From CAYRZL01 sp964428795 (GTDB lineage Bacteria > Bacillota > Clostridia > Lachnospirales > Lachnospiraceae), in the NCBI GenBank assembly GCA_964428795.1, contig CAYRZL010000042.1, positions 1 through 22,714 of the forward strand: DNA of 22,714 nt, written 5' to 3'. Position numbers and translations under genes: made by a program. Below are positions 8,739-16,346 of the stretch, piece after piece; position 1 is the first letter of the stretch, and each line of letters begins with the position of its first letter. The notes beneath the pieces are model-generated. The model saw only the letters and a program-made list of their open reading frames with translations, was not told the origin of the DNA and made no database searches.

Positions 8739-9944
8739 ATGGAACCAAATGTAAAACACGAACCGATTTTCTTTCACATTGACGTAAACTCCGCATTCTT
8801 AAGCTGGAGCGCCCTCAAATATCTGGAGGAAGGCGGCGATGTTGATCTGCGGGAAATTCCGTCCATTGTGGGCGGCGACATCGAATCCCGCCATGGTATC
8901 GTCACTGCAAAATCCATCCCCGCCAAAGCCTACGGTATCCGCACCGCAGAAACCGTGGTCAGCGCCTTTCAGAAATGTCCCACTCTGGTATCTGTGCGCC
9001 CGGATCATGCCTATTATAAAGAATGCAGCCGCAAGCTGATGCAGTTTCTGGCAGATATCTGCCCTGAAATCGAGCAGGTAAGCATCGATGAATGCTATAT
9101 GTCCTTTGAACCGATACGAAAAAACTACGCTTCCCCGGAAGAAGCAGCCGCAAAGATCAAGGACAGTGTGTATGATACGTTTGGATTCACCGTAAACGTG
9201 GGCATTTCCAATCGAAAAGTGCTGGCAAAAATGGCGTCCGATTTTAAGAAGCCCAACCTGGTACACACCCTTTATACCCACGAGCTTCCCGATAAGCTCT
9301 GGCAGCTTCCCGTCGGCAGCCTTCACATGTGCGGCAAAAGCAGCGCTGATTTATTACACCGAATGGGCATTAACACCATCGGTGATCTGGCTCATACCGA
9401 CCTGACGCTCGTCACAAGCTGGCTGAAAAGCCATGGACAATTGCTCTGGGAGTACGCCAACGGAATCGACGATTCCGTCGTAGAGCCGCTCCCTGCCCAG
9501 GCAAAGGGAATCGGCAATTCCACCACGCTGGCAAAAAATGCGGAAACTGCAGCCGATGCCTACGCTGTATTAAAACAACTGGCAGACTCTGTCAGCCGGC
9601 GTCTGAAAAAAGCCTCCTTTTTAGCCGGTCAGATCAGCACGGAAATCAAATACGACACCTTTCGCTGCGTATCCCACCAGATGATTCTCCCTGCGTCCAC
9701 CTCCCAGGCAGGGGAGATTTACCGGTATGCCCGCCAGTTGTTCGATGAGCTTTGGGATGGCTCCCCGGTACGTTTGCTTGGCATCCGCACTACAAAGCTG
9801 GAGGAGGAGGGCAGTCCCGTCCAGATAAATCTGTTTGATTTTCAAAAGCAGCTGGCAGTGTCTGAAAAGCAAAAGAAGCTGGATGACGCCATTAAAAATA
9901 TCCGGAAACGCTTCGGAGATGACGCTATCTCCAAAGGCTTTTAG
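8739..9944 (+). CDS. dinB: DNA polymerase IV-like Y-family translesion polymerase
   Basis: A 401-residue Y-family polymerase. The palm begins FFHIDVNSAFLSWSA; its first Asp is a metal ligand, and the second family Asp is Asn here. SIDECYMSF gives the catalytic pair Asp117-Glu118. VGISNRKVLAKMASDFKKPN is the family's fingers/palm signature, followed by a helix-hairpin-helix thumb (MCGKSSADLLHRMGINTIGDL) and a little-finger domain. QINLFDF at Gln362 matches the QxxLF beta-clamp-binding motif. The protein would insert nucleotides opposite damaged bases with low fidelity. The ATG at 8739 is preferred; a GTG at 8727 lies inside the AAAGGTG ribosome-binding site. The stop interleaves with that of the convergent PucR gene. 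Confidence 0.93.
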   Translation: MEPNVKHEPIFFHIDVNSAFLSWSALKYLEEGGDVDLREIPSIVGGDIESRHGIVTAKSIPAKAYGIRTAETVVSAFQKCPTLVSVRPDHAYYKECSRKLMQFLADICPEIEQVSIDECYMSFEPIRKNYASPEEAAAKIKDSVYDTFGFTVNVGISNRKVLAKMASDFKKPNLVHTLYTHELPDKLWQLPVGSLHMCGKSSADLLHRMGINTIGDLAHTDLTLVTSWLKSHGQLLWEYANGIDDSVVEPLPAQAKGIGNSTTLAKNAETAADAYAVLKQLADSVSRRLKKASFLAGQISTEIKYDTFRCVSHQMILPASTSQAGEIYRYARQLFDELWDGSPVRLLGIRTTKLEEEGSPVQINLFDFQKQLAVSEKQKKLDDAIKNIRKRFGDDAISKGF

Positions 9945-11146
9945 GGTCTTTTTTCGCCTGCCTTTTTCTGCATATCCCGAATGGCAAGCGCAACCTGAAA
10001 CGGGAACAGATCTTCCACCGTTTTCAGCGGATTATCCAGTATCTCTTTCATCTTCTGTATCCGGTAATTCACCGTGTTGCGGTGTAAGAACAGCTCCTTC
10101 GCAGTCTGTTCCAAGCTACGGTTGCAGTGAATATACATCTTCAACAATTCCGTGTATTGATGATTGTTCTCATCAAAATCATCCAGCGGCTTTAAAATCT
10201 CATCGGCATAAGAATAAAGAATGTTATCATCCTTCACGGAAAACAGAATTTTATATAATCCCATATCCTCAAACCGGATCACCGGCTGCTCCAGGTAGAT
10301 TGCCATGCGCATGGCTGTGATTGCCCTCTGATAGCTTTTATGCAATTCTCCCAGTCCCATAACACGGATTCCGATACCCATATAGACCGCATGGGTTTGC
10401 TTTACCTCTCTGTATACCTCAAATATCACATCCCGAATTTCAGGCAGCAATCTCGGATTTGCCTGATTGATGATCACCAGTTGAAGGTTTTCATGACGCA
10501 CCAGACCGATCCGGATTCGCTTCGCATCCTTGTGGCGCTTGAGCCTTGTAAGACTGGTCTCCAGAAAATATTCCAGATTTTCCGGCAGCGGCTCTCCGAT
10601 TTCTTCGATGCTTCGATATTTTGTGTACACGGAAAAAACCGTAAAATCTTCTTCCAGGTTGTAATAGATTCCAAGAATTTCACGATATTCATCCTCATTG
10701 TCGTGCCGCAGTATGGCATCCCGGATCGCCTGATCATGACGCTGACTTTCATGCTGATCATTGATGATCGCCACGCAAAAGGTCTGTATCATATTTGTAA
10801 TATGTACCTCCCATGGCATCGTAAGCAGCGGAAAATCATGCTCGTTGCAATATTCCAGCACTTCTGCCGGAATATCAAATACAAACTTTCCGATATTCAC
10901 GATCAGGCCCGCCACACGCTTTTCATACAGCCGCTTTACCAATCCCAGCATCCACTTCGGATTTTCCGCCTGCTGCATTCCGGTAGTTACCACCAGCTCC
11001 GACCCTTTGAAATAACGGACAATGTACTCATCCTCCAGCATATAGATCCAGTTCACGATATTTCTCATGCTGTTTTGTCCGGCACATACGGACAACTGAA
11101 ACAGATTTCCATCTACTGCGCACAACTGTTTGATCGATAGAGACAT
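9941..11146 (-). CDS. PucR-family transcriptional regulator (CdaR-like)
   Basis: A 401-residue protein. The N-terminal PucR domain (residues about 8-120, including YFKGSELVVTTGMQ) is followed by a degenerate GGDEF/CdaR-type central domain. The C-terminal PucR helix-turn-helix reads SLEQTAKELFLHRNTVNYRI, with the family's strongly conserved HRNTV. Family members respond to purine-catabolic or sugar-acid metabolites and often control neighbouring catabolic genes, but none is adjacent here, so the target is unknown. The start at 11146 (MSLSIKQL) is chosen because GGGGAGG lies about 8 nt upstream; the open frame extends to 11230 without a better ribosome-binding site. It converges on the polymerase gene with a 4-nt overlap, leaving no room for a terminator between them. 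Confidence 0.92.
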   Translation of the reverse strand: MSLSIKQLCAVDGNLFQLSVCAGQNSMRNIVNWIYMLEDEYIVRYFKGSELVVTTGMQQAENPKWMLGLVKRLYEKRVAGLIVNIGKFVFDIPAEVLEYCNEHDFPLLTMPWEVHITNMIQTFCVAIINDQHESQRHDQAIRDAILRHDNEDEYREILGIYYNLEEDFTVFSVYTKYRSIEEIGEPLPENLEYFLETSLTRLKRHKDAKRIRIGLVRHENLQLVIINQANPRLLPEIRDVIFEVYREVKQTHAVYMGIGIRVMGLGELHKSYQRAITAMRMAIYLEQPVIRFEDMGLYKILFSVKDDNILYSYADEILKPLDDFDENNHQYTELLKMYIHCNRSLEQTAKELFLHRNTVNYRIQKMKEILDNPLKTVEDLFPFQVALAIRDMQKKAGEKRP

Positions 11147-11219
11147 AGACTTTCCTCCCCTTCTCATTTTTTGTATTCTCAGTACATATTTTAGCAAATA
11201 AATTTGAATTTTGCACCCA

Positions 11220-11247
11220 TTTACTTCCAATTTTTATGTATTATAAT
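11220..11247 (+). promoter_or_regulatory. Promoter of the small ORF at 11295
   Basis: TTTACT (11220-11225) and TATAAT (11242-11247) are spaced by 16 nt in an AT-rich tract between the divergent PucR gene and the small ORF. Transcription would start near 11254, 40 nt before the ATG. Confidence 0.5.
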
Positions 11248-11294
11248 TACATTATAAAGAACAGAGCAAAAACAAATGAAAGGGGACAAAAAAT

Positions 11295-11477
11295 ATGTTG
11301 ACAATGGACATGATGTTTAACGCTGTGAACAGTGATTTCAGCCACAAATACGATCTTCCTGACTGGATGAGAGATGAGCATCTTGAAAATTGTGGCGGAT
11401 TTGTAAATGAGTATTACTCTAATTTGTTCACTTGCATAAGATCTTTCGGACAGCGCAAAAAACGCAATCACAGATAA
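11295..11477 (+). CDS. Small hypothetical protein of 60 residues
   Basis: Family not recognised. The 60-residue product starts MLTMDMMFNAV, contains DLPDWMRDEHLENCGG and ends with the basic tail RSFGQRKKRNHR. It has two Cys residues, no convincing signal peptide and no membrane helix. Three things support a real gene: AAAGGGG lies 9 nt before the ATG, a TATAAT promoter lies upstream, and a near-perfect intrinsic terminator begins 19 nt after the stop, so the transcription unit is self-contained. It sits alone on the plus strand between PucR and murE, both leftward. The acidic front and basic tail could suit a small regulatory or binding protein, but this is speculation. The unit could instead be a small RNA. 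Confidence 0.55.
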   Translation: MLTMDMMFNAVNSDFSHKYDLPDWMRDEHLENCGGFVNEYYSNLFTCIRSFGQRKKRNHR

Positions 11478-11495
11478 GTTAAAAATAAAGAAACA

Positions 11496-11530
11496 AAGAA
11501 GCAGGCTAACACCTGCTTCTTCTCTTTTCT
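11496..11530 (+). terminator. Intrinsic terminator, probably bidirectional
   Basis: A perfect 10-bp stem AAGAAGCAGG / CCTGCTTCTT with a 6-nt loop is followed by a T/C-rich tract (CTCTTTTCTCTT) on the plus strand. On the minus strand it is followed by a T-rich tract (TTTGTTTCTTTATTTTT). It can end both the small ORF and the leftward dapF-murE transcript, whose murE stop is at 11532. Confidence 0.8.
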
Positions 11531-11531
11531 C

Positions 11532-12998
11532 TTAGGGCTGCTTTTTTCCGGCAAGAATCTCCTCTGCCATCTCCCTGTCACTCATGTGATATTTTACGCC
11601 CTCTATTTCCTGATAATCCTCATGACCTTTTCCGGCTACCACGATGACATCTCCAGGCCTGGCATGCTCCACGCAATACCGGATGGCTTCCTTCCGATCC
11701 GGAATCGTCACATATTTGCCCGGCCCCTTTTCCACACCGGTCTTAATATCCTCAATAATAGCCATTGGTTCTTCCCATCTTGGATTATCCGAGGTAACTA
11801 CCGTCAGATCTGCCATATTGGAAGACACCTCACCCATCTCAAAACGACGATGAGGATCTCTGTTTCCGCCGCAGCCAAATACACATATCAGACGCCCCGG
11901 ATCATACTCCCGCAAAGACGTGAGCAGACTCTTCAAGCTCATGGCGTTGTGTGCATAATCGATCATCAACGCATAGTCCGCTCCGGTGGGCACCAACTCT
12001 ACCCTGCCCTTTACATGAATATCTCTCAGTGCCTTTAAAATATCCTCCTCTTTTACGCCGAAATGACGACAGATCGCAATCGCTGTAAGTGAATTATACA
12101 CACTGAATTTTCCCGGAATATCAATTTCCACATCAAGATTCAACAGCCCCTCAGACTTATATGTGATACCTAGAATCCCGGGCTTTCTCAAAAGCTTAAT
12201 ATTCATGGCACGCAAGTCGGCATTCTCTGACATTCCAAACGTCTCCACCTGACAGGTATGACCCTCCAGAATTTTTTCCAGGTGGGAATCATCTGCATTA
12301 AAAATACCCTGGCAGCACTGGGAAAACAGCATGGCTTTACAACGTGCGTAATCGTCAAAATCTTTATGCTCATTCGGGCCGATATGATCCGGCTCCAGAT
12401 TCGTAAAAATACCATAGTCAAACACGAATCCGCCTACCCGGTGAAGCATCAGCCCCTGAGAGGAAACTTCCATAACCACGCCGTCACAGCCTGCATCTAC
12501 CATTTCCTTAAAATACTGCTGTACCATATAGGATTCCGGTGTCGTGTTGGCAGCCGGAATCTTTTTCTCTCCGATAATTACCTCGATCGTGCCGATCAAT
12601 CCGACCTTAAATCCTGCATTTTCCAAAATGGATTTCACCATATATGTCGTAGTCGTTTTTCCCTTCGTTCCGGTAATACCAATGGTTTTCAGCTTTTCCG
12701 CCGGATGCCCAAACCATGCGGCTGCCATACATGCCAGCGCCAGTCTCGTATTATCTACCCGGATCACCGTCACATGCTCCGGCACTTTTACATCCTTTTC
12801 CGCGATAACAGAGGTAACTCCATGTTCTACGACTTCTCCTGCAAAATCGTGGGCATCTCTCACTGCTCCGCTGATACAGACGAAACATGCACCGGCTTTT
12901 GCCTTTCTGGAATCGTAGATCAAATCCGTCACTTCCATGTCTATAGAGCCCTGCTCCACGCTATAATCCATCCGTTCTAACAAATCTGCTAAAATCAT
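11532..12998 (-). CDS. murE: UDP-N-acetylmuramoyl-L-alanyl-D-glutamate--2,6-diaminopimelate ligase
   Basis: A 488-residue Mur ligase of full family length. GITGTKGKTTTT (GTKGKTT at residues 110-116) is the ATP-binding P-loop. The central domain contains NTTPES and VMEVSSQGL, and DYAHNAMSLKSLL and FGCGGNRD mark the ATP/nucleotide region. DNPR (Asp404-Arg407, in TSDNPRWEEP) is the motif that reads meso-diaminopimelate rather than lysine. The enzyme adds the third residue of the peptidoglycan stem peptide in the cytoplasm. It follows dapF by 78 nt in the same direction, so the supplier and the user of meso-DAP appear to be cotranscribed. An in-frame stop just upstream fixes the ATG at 12998; AGAGGG lies rather far upstream (about 11 nt). 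Confidence 0.96.
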   Translation of the reverse strand: MILADLLERMDYSVEQGSIDMEVTDLIYDSRKAKAGACFVCISGAVRDAHDFAGEVVEHGVTSVIAEKDVKVPEHVTVIRVDNTRLALACMAAAWFGHPAEKLKTIGITGTKGKTTTTYMVKSILENAGFKVGLIGTIEVIIGEKKIPAANTTPESYMVQQYFKEMVDAGCDGVVMEVSSQGLMLHRVGGFVFDYGIFTNLEPDHIGPNEHKDFDDYARCKAMLFSQCCQGIFNADDSHLEKILEGHTCQVETFGMSENADLRAMNIKLLRKPGILGITYKSEGLLNLDVEIDIPGKFSVYNSLTAIAICRHFGVKEEDILKALRDIHVKGRVELVPTGADYALMIDYAHNAMSLKSLLTSLREYDPGRLICVFGCGGNRDPHRRFEMGEVSSNMADLTVVTSDNPRWEEPMAIIEDIKTGVEKGPGKYVTIPDRKEAIRYCVEHARPGDVIVVAGKGHEDYQEIEGVKYHMSDREMAEEILAGKKQP

Positions 12999-13082
12999 CC
13001 TTCACACAACCCTCTCTATCTGTCAAAATAATCTTTTTTACATCTGCTGTCCTATTGCCGACCGCCGCCAAACGGATCACAC

Positions 13083-13910
13083 TTCAATTTCACCCGTAAA
13101 CACAGTAGTCGCAGGACCCGTCATGAAAATATGACCGCTTTCTCTGTCGTAGCGAATCTTCAGATCGCCGCCAAGCAGATGCACCAGCACCTCATCCTCA
13201 GTCAGACCATTCAGGATACATGCCATCACACTGGCGCAGGTTCCGGTTCCGCAGGCGAGGGTTTCACCGGAGCCCCGTTCCCACACGCGCATGTTGACAG
13301 TTTTTCGGTCGAGCACCTGAACAAACTCTGTGTTGACACGCTCCGGAAACATGGGGTGATGTTCAAAATGCGGTCCGATTTTTTCCAGCTCCAGGGATGC
13401 TGTATCCTCCACAAAAACAACTGCATGGGGATTTCCCATGGATACACAGGTCACATTCCACATCTGACCGAGCACTTCCATGGGTTCATTTACAACCTGC
13501 TCCTTCTCATGAATAACCGGAATCTCTTTTGCAGTAAGAACCGGCTCTCCCATATCCACCTTTACCATGGAAACCCTTCCATTTTCAACCGTCAGATCCA
13601 GATATTTGATACCGCCCAGCGTCTCTAAGGAGATCCGGGTCTTATCGGTCAGTCCGTTATCATACACATATTTTGCAATACAGCGGACACCGTTTCCACA
13701 CATTTTTCCCTCGGAACCATCCGCATTGTACATCGCCATACGAAAATCTGCCTTTTCCGATGGATGAATCAAAATCATTCCGTCCGAACCGATGCCAAAA
13801 TGTCTGTCACTGACCATAATCGCAGCTTTTGACGGATCTTCCACTGTTTCCTCCAGACAATTTACATATACATAATCATTTCCGCAGCCATGCATCTTTG
13901 TAAATTTCAT
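13083..13910 (-). CDS. dapF: Diaminopimelate epimerase
   Basis: Translation from the ATG at 13910 starts MKFTKMHGCGNDYVYVNC and gives a product close to 275 residues, normal for DapF; the stop lies near 13077-13083. The two catalytic cysteines are Cys71 in GKMCGNGVRC and Cys220 in GETLACGTGTC. They act as base and acid in converting LL- to meso-diaminopimelate. This start is chosen over a frame opening at 13985 because GGAGG lies 8 nt upstream and the family's N-terminal motif begins here; the earlier frame would translate through a strong leader hairpin. It is the first gene of a dapF-murE unit with a near-consensus promoter and a structured leader of about 90 nt. Confidence 0.95.
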
Positions 13911-13933
13911 ATCAACGTCCTCCGTTTTTTCCA

Positions 13934-13994
13934 ATACATGTTTTTTGGAGCAGTAATCTCCGTAGATTTTACTGCTCCTTCGCAAAACATGTAT
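13934..13994 (-). promoter_or_regulatory. Large leader hairpin in the dapF 5' untranslated region
   Basis: Outer arms ATACATGTTTT (13934-13944) and AAAACATGTAT (13984-13994) are perfectly complementary. They enclose an inner stem, GGAGCAGTAATCT (13947-13959) with AGATTTTACTGCTCC (13964-13978), closed by a 4-nt loop with a 2-nt bulge. The element starts about 9 nt after the predicted start point and ends about 24 nt before the dapF ATG. Neither strand has a T-tract after the stem, so it does not look like a terminator. Function unknown: mRNA stabiliser, protein-binding site or small inserted palindrome. Confidence 0.65.
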
Positions 13995-14009
13995 CTCTTA
14001 TTTGACGTT

Positions 14010-14038
14010 ATTATACAGCACTTTTAACCGCCTTGCAA
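14010..14038 (-). promoter_or_regulatory. Promoter of dapF-murE
   Basis: On the minus strand TTGCAA (14038-14033) and a perfect TATAAT (14015-14010) are spaced by exactly 17 nt. Predicted start is near 14003. It lies between the DUF4349 stop (14071) and the dapF leader hairpin. Confidence 0.8.
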
Positions 14039-14070
14039 ACATTTCGTAACGCAATTACAAAATACTCTTT

Positions 14071-15096
14071 CTATTCCTTATCCTGTTTCTCCGTTTTCTC
14101 CTTATAAGATAACCTGCGATCCTCATACTCTGCTTCTTTTTTCTGTTTTCTCTTTTTATGAATGGCACGCCATACGAGCACGATCACGATGATCACTACC
14201 ACCCAGATCACGATGATCGGCAGAGATGCGATAAATGCGATCGCAAACGTGCGGAAATTCTGCTGCATCCGGTACATATTGTCACCCAGACGGTTTTTCA
14301 CTTCCTCGCCAAAGGTTTTTCCTTCACCGCTGGTCTCCCGCTTTACTTCGCTGATATTCAAATATACCGTACTGTAGCTGACCTGATTATCCAAAACGCG
14401 AAGCTGGGATTCGTAGCTTTCGATTTCATATCGCACGTTAGTCAACTGGTTTTGTATCGCAAAAATCGTTTCCAGATCGGTCGCCTGCTCCAGCATATCC
14501 ATCAATGTTTCCTGCTCGGTACGAAGCGCTTTTACATGGCTCGCCATATCCACATAAGATAACGTCACGTCCTCCACACGCTCATTTTTATAAGTCACGT
14601 TGGCATTTTCTTCTACCTGCTCCACAAAGCTGTTAAGCTGATCTGCCGGAATACGCAAAGTCATATATCCCCATCGGTCCGAATATGTATCCGCAGCATT
14701 CATCTCGGAGCTTTCAATATATCCGCCTAACGCTTCTACCTTTTGCGTGACGGATGCTATCAATTCATCATATTCCGTAGTTTCCACGGTCATATCAACA
14801 TTTTTGATCAGCTTCTGACCGGTTTCTTCTGCCGCGGATACGGGTACTTCTTCAGCAGAAGCTCCCTCCTCAGTGATTTCTTCCATCGGCGCTGTATCCG
14901 TCTCTGCGCCTACACCATAATCAGCGGCTTCCTCTGTCACAGCCATCGTATCTGCGGTTGCCATAGATTCGTTAGACTTCGCATCTGCCGCCTGAGCTGC
15001 AGAACCTCCGGCACTTCCACAGGCACAGATTCCTGCCATCATTACAGCCGCGGCTGCCAATATGGCCCACTTTTTTTGTATTCTCTTCTTTTTCAT
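14071..15096 (-). CDS. DUF4349 membrane-anchored lipoprotein
   Basis: A 341-residue protein with DUF4349 architecture. Residues 1-26 form a lipoprotein-like signal ending ICAC, with Cys26 the likely lipidated residue (a slightly atypical lipobox). Residues 27-95 are an acidic, Ala/Thr/Glu-rich linker. The DUF4349 core follows, with LIKNVDMTVETTEYDELIA and LRIPADQLNSFVEQVEE, plus a coiled coil in VDMASHVKALRTEQETLMDM. One transmembrane helix lies at about 284-309, with a Lys/Arg-rich cytoplasmic tail. DUF4349 proteins are often found beside ECF sigma/anti-sigma genes; here it follows the sigma-region-2 fusion gene by 33 nt. Its molecular function is unknown. AAGGAGGG lies about 8 nt before the ATG. 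Confidence 0.9.
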   Translation of the reverse strand: MKKKRIQKKWAILAAAAVMMAGICACGSAGGSAAQAADAKSNESMATADTMAVTEEAADYGVGAETDTAPMEEITEEGASAEEVPVSAAEETGQKLIKNVDMTVETTEYDELIASVTQKVEALGGYIESSEMNAADTYSDRWGYMTLRIPADQLNSFVEQVEENANVTYKNERVEDVTLSYVDMASHVKALRTEQETLMDMLEQATDLETIFAIQNQLTNVRYEIESYESQLRVLDNQVSYSTVYLNISEVKRETSGEGKTFGEEVKNRLGDNMYRMQQNFRTFAIAFIASLPIIVIWVVVIIVIVLVWRAIHKKRKQKKEAEYEDRRLSYKEKTEKQDKE

Positions 15097-15129
15097 GTAA
15101 ATACCCTCCTTTTTCTGAATCGTGCTCCT

Positions 15130-16092
15130 CTAATCCAGCTCATAATTTTCAAAATATGTTACTTCATCTGATGTCACCCATTCAAATACATATGTCCCGG
15201 CTTCTTCTATCCCACAGGAAAACCTGTCAAAGGTAACTTCTGCCGAAGCATTTGCCTCCACCAGATAACACATGTCAGTGTGGGCATCCTCGTATACAAC
15301 CGTTTCTTCTCCATCTGTTTTTCGGATGCTCAAAAGCCGGAGAGTCAAATTCTCCTCCTCCTGGTTCGTAAGCAAAATAGTCACTTCATCCTCGCTGCAG
15401 GCAGTCACCTCGCTGGAAAAAGCAAAACGTACCGCCTGATCTCCGTCCATGAGATCATCCGTATCCTGCGTCTGCACAGATTCTTCGCTTACCTCTGTCG
15501 TTTCGCCAGCCCCCTCCTCGGGTATCGCCATATAGCCTGCATCAGCAGCTTCCCCGGATGCACCGCCATCCTTACTACCCAATATGCCCGGCCGCAGGAT
15601 GGCAGCACCGGCTCCTGCAACAAGCACACATGCAATGCAGGCTGCGATCACCCGTCTGTTCTTTTTCCAGAAACTCATTTCTGATTTCCCGCTTTGCTTC
15701 TCCTCCAACGCATTTCTCTTTGTCGTGCTCTTCTTTGTTGCTTCCTGCTGACGGATAAGCTGATTCATCCTTTCCAGAAATGATTCGGAAAACGAATGCT
15801 TCTTTTGAATCTCAGCATCCGGCGTCCGGCTATTCTTTCTCACCATATCGATCGCCTTATTTTTTACGATCGTCGCAAGAAAATTTTTTGTGGCGGCGCT
15901 GTTTACCTCGCCCACTTTGTCCATATGCCTGGTCAGTGCCAGAAACGCCTCCTGCACCGCATCCTCGGCAAGCCCGGCATCATGAAGCCTTTCATTTGCC
16001 AGAAACCACATAAAACAGGCATACCTCTCATAGATTTGGACAAACTTTGATCTGTCCTCCTCCTTATCAATCATTGTCAAAAACAGTAACAT
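15130..16092 (-). CDS. ECF sigma region 2 fused to a transmembrane helix and extracytoplasmic beta-rich domain
   Basis: A 320-residue protein. Residues 1-90 are a normal ECF sigma region 2: MLLFLTMIDKEEDRSKFVQIY at the front, AEDAVQEAFL in region 2.2, and FLATIVKNKAIDMVRKNSR, which carries promoter -10 recognition and core-binding features. A short charged linker (91-145) replaces the expected linker and region 4; no region 4 helix-turn-helix is present. Residues 146-166 form a single membrane helix (RRVIAACIACVLVAGAGAAIL). Residues 167-320 are an acidic stalk and a beta-rich domain resembling bacterial Ig-like (Big_14-type) modules. The sigma part would face the cytoplasm. The frame is intact throughout. 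Either a natural membrane-tethered sigma-like protein or a deletion fusing a sigma gene to its membrane partner. GGGG precedes the ATG by 7 nt. Confidence 0.85.
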   Translation of the reverse strand: MLLFLTMIDKEEDRSKFVQIYERYACFMWFLANERLHDAGLAEDAVQEAFLALTRHMDKVGEVNSAATKNFLATIVKNKAIDMVRKNSRTPDAEIQKKHSFSESFLERMNQLIRQQEATKKSTTKRNALEEKQSGKSEMSFWKKNRRVIAACIACVLVAGAGAAILRPGILGSKDGGASGEAADAGYMAIPEEGAGETTEVSEESVQTQDTDDLMDGDQAVRFAFSSEVTACSEDEVTILLTNQEEENLTLRLLSIRKTDGEETVVYEDAHTDMCYLVEANASAEVTFDRFSCGIEEAGTYVFEWVTSDEVTYFENYELD

Positions 16093-16334
16093 TTCTTTTC
16101 CCCACGTAATTACGATTTACTCCCCGATACGTCGTCCCGCGTCCGGTGTATTTTTTGATCTGTTACATCTTAAATAACGTATCTGCACCTCCATTTACTA
16201 CAAAAAACAAAATATTTTTGAACATTCTTTAAAAAATCTAAACCTTTTCTCCCAATTTGTTTCGTCTATCATAAGATTTATTTTTCAATTTCTTTATAGT
16301 TTCTCCATAATTTGCTCACATTTTCCATTTATAA
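16093..16334. other. Gene-free stretch upstream of the sigma-fusion gene
   Basis: This AT-rich stretch holds no credible gene. It must contain the leftward promoter of the sigma-fusion gene, but no good -35/-10 pair could be read. A GGAGG (near 16187-16191 on the minus strand) and a 25-codon frame (16194-16117) lack supporting signals. The right part carries the upstream half of the rightward promoter at 16312-16340. Confidence 0.6.
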
Positions 16335-16340
16335 TATGAT
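16312..16340 (+). promoter_or_regulatory. Rightward promoter of the candidate small RNA
   Basis: TTGCTC (16312-16317) and TATGAT (16335-16340) are spaced by 17 nt, with an overlapping TATAAT at 16330-16335. The -35 is weak (3 of 6) but the -10 region is strong and sits in AT-rich DNA. Predicted start is near 16347. Confidence 0.5.
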
Positions 16341-16346
16341 ACATAA

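Noticed and set aside
13934..13994. dapF leader hairpin as a transcription terminator or lysine riboswitch
   Set aside because: There is no T-tract after the stem on either strand, and the element is far smaller than a lysine riboswitch.
16117..16194. Possible 25-codon leader peptide upstream of the sigma-fusion gene (minus strand)
   Set aside because: The ATG has no ribosome-binding site (the nearby GGAGG lies inside the frame) and no promoter could be placed.
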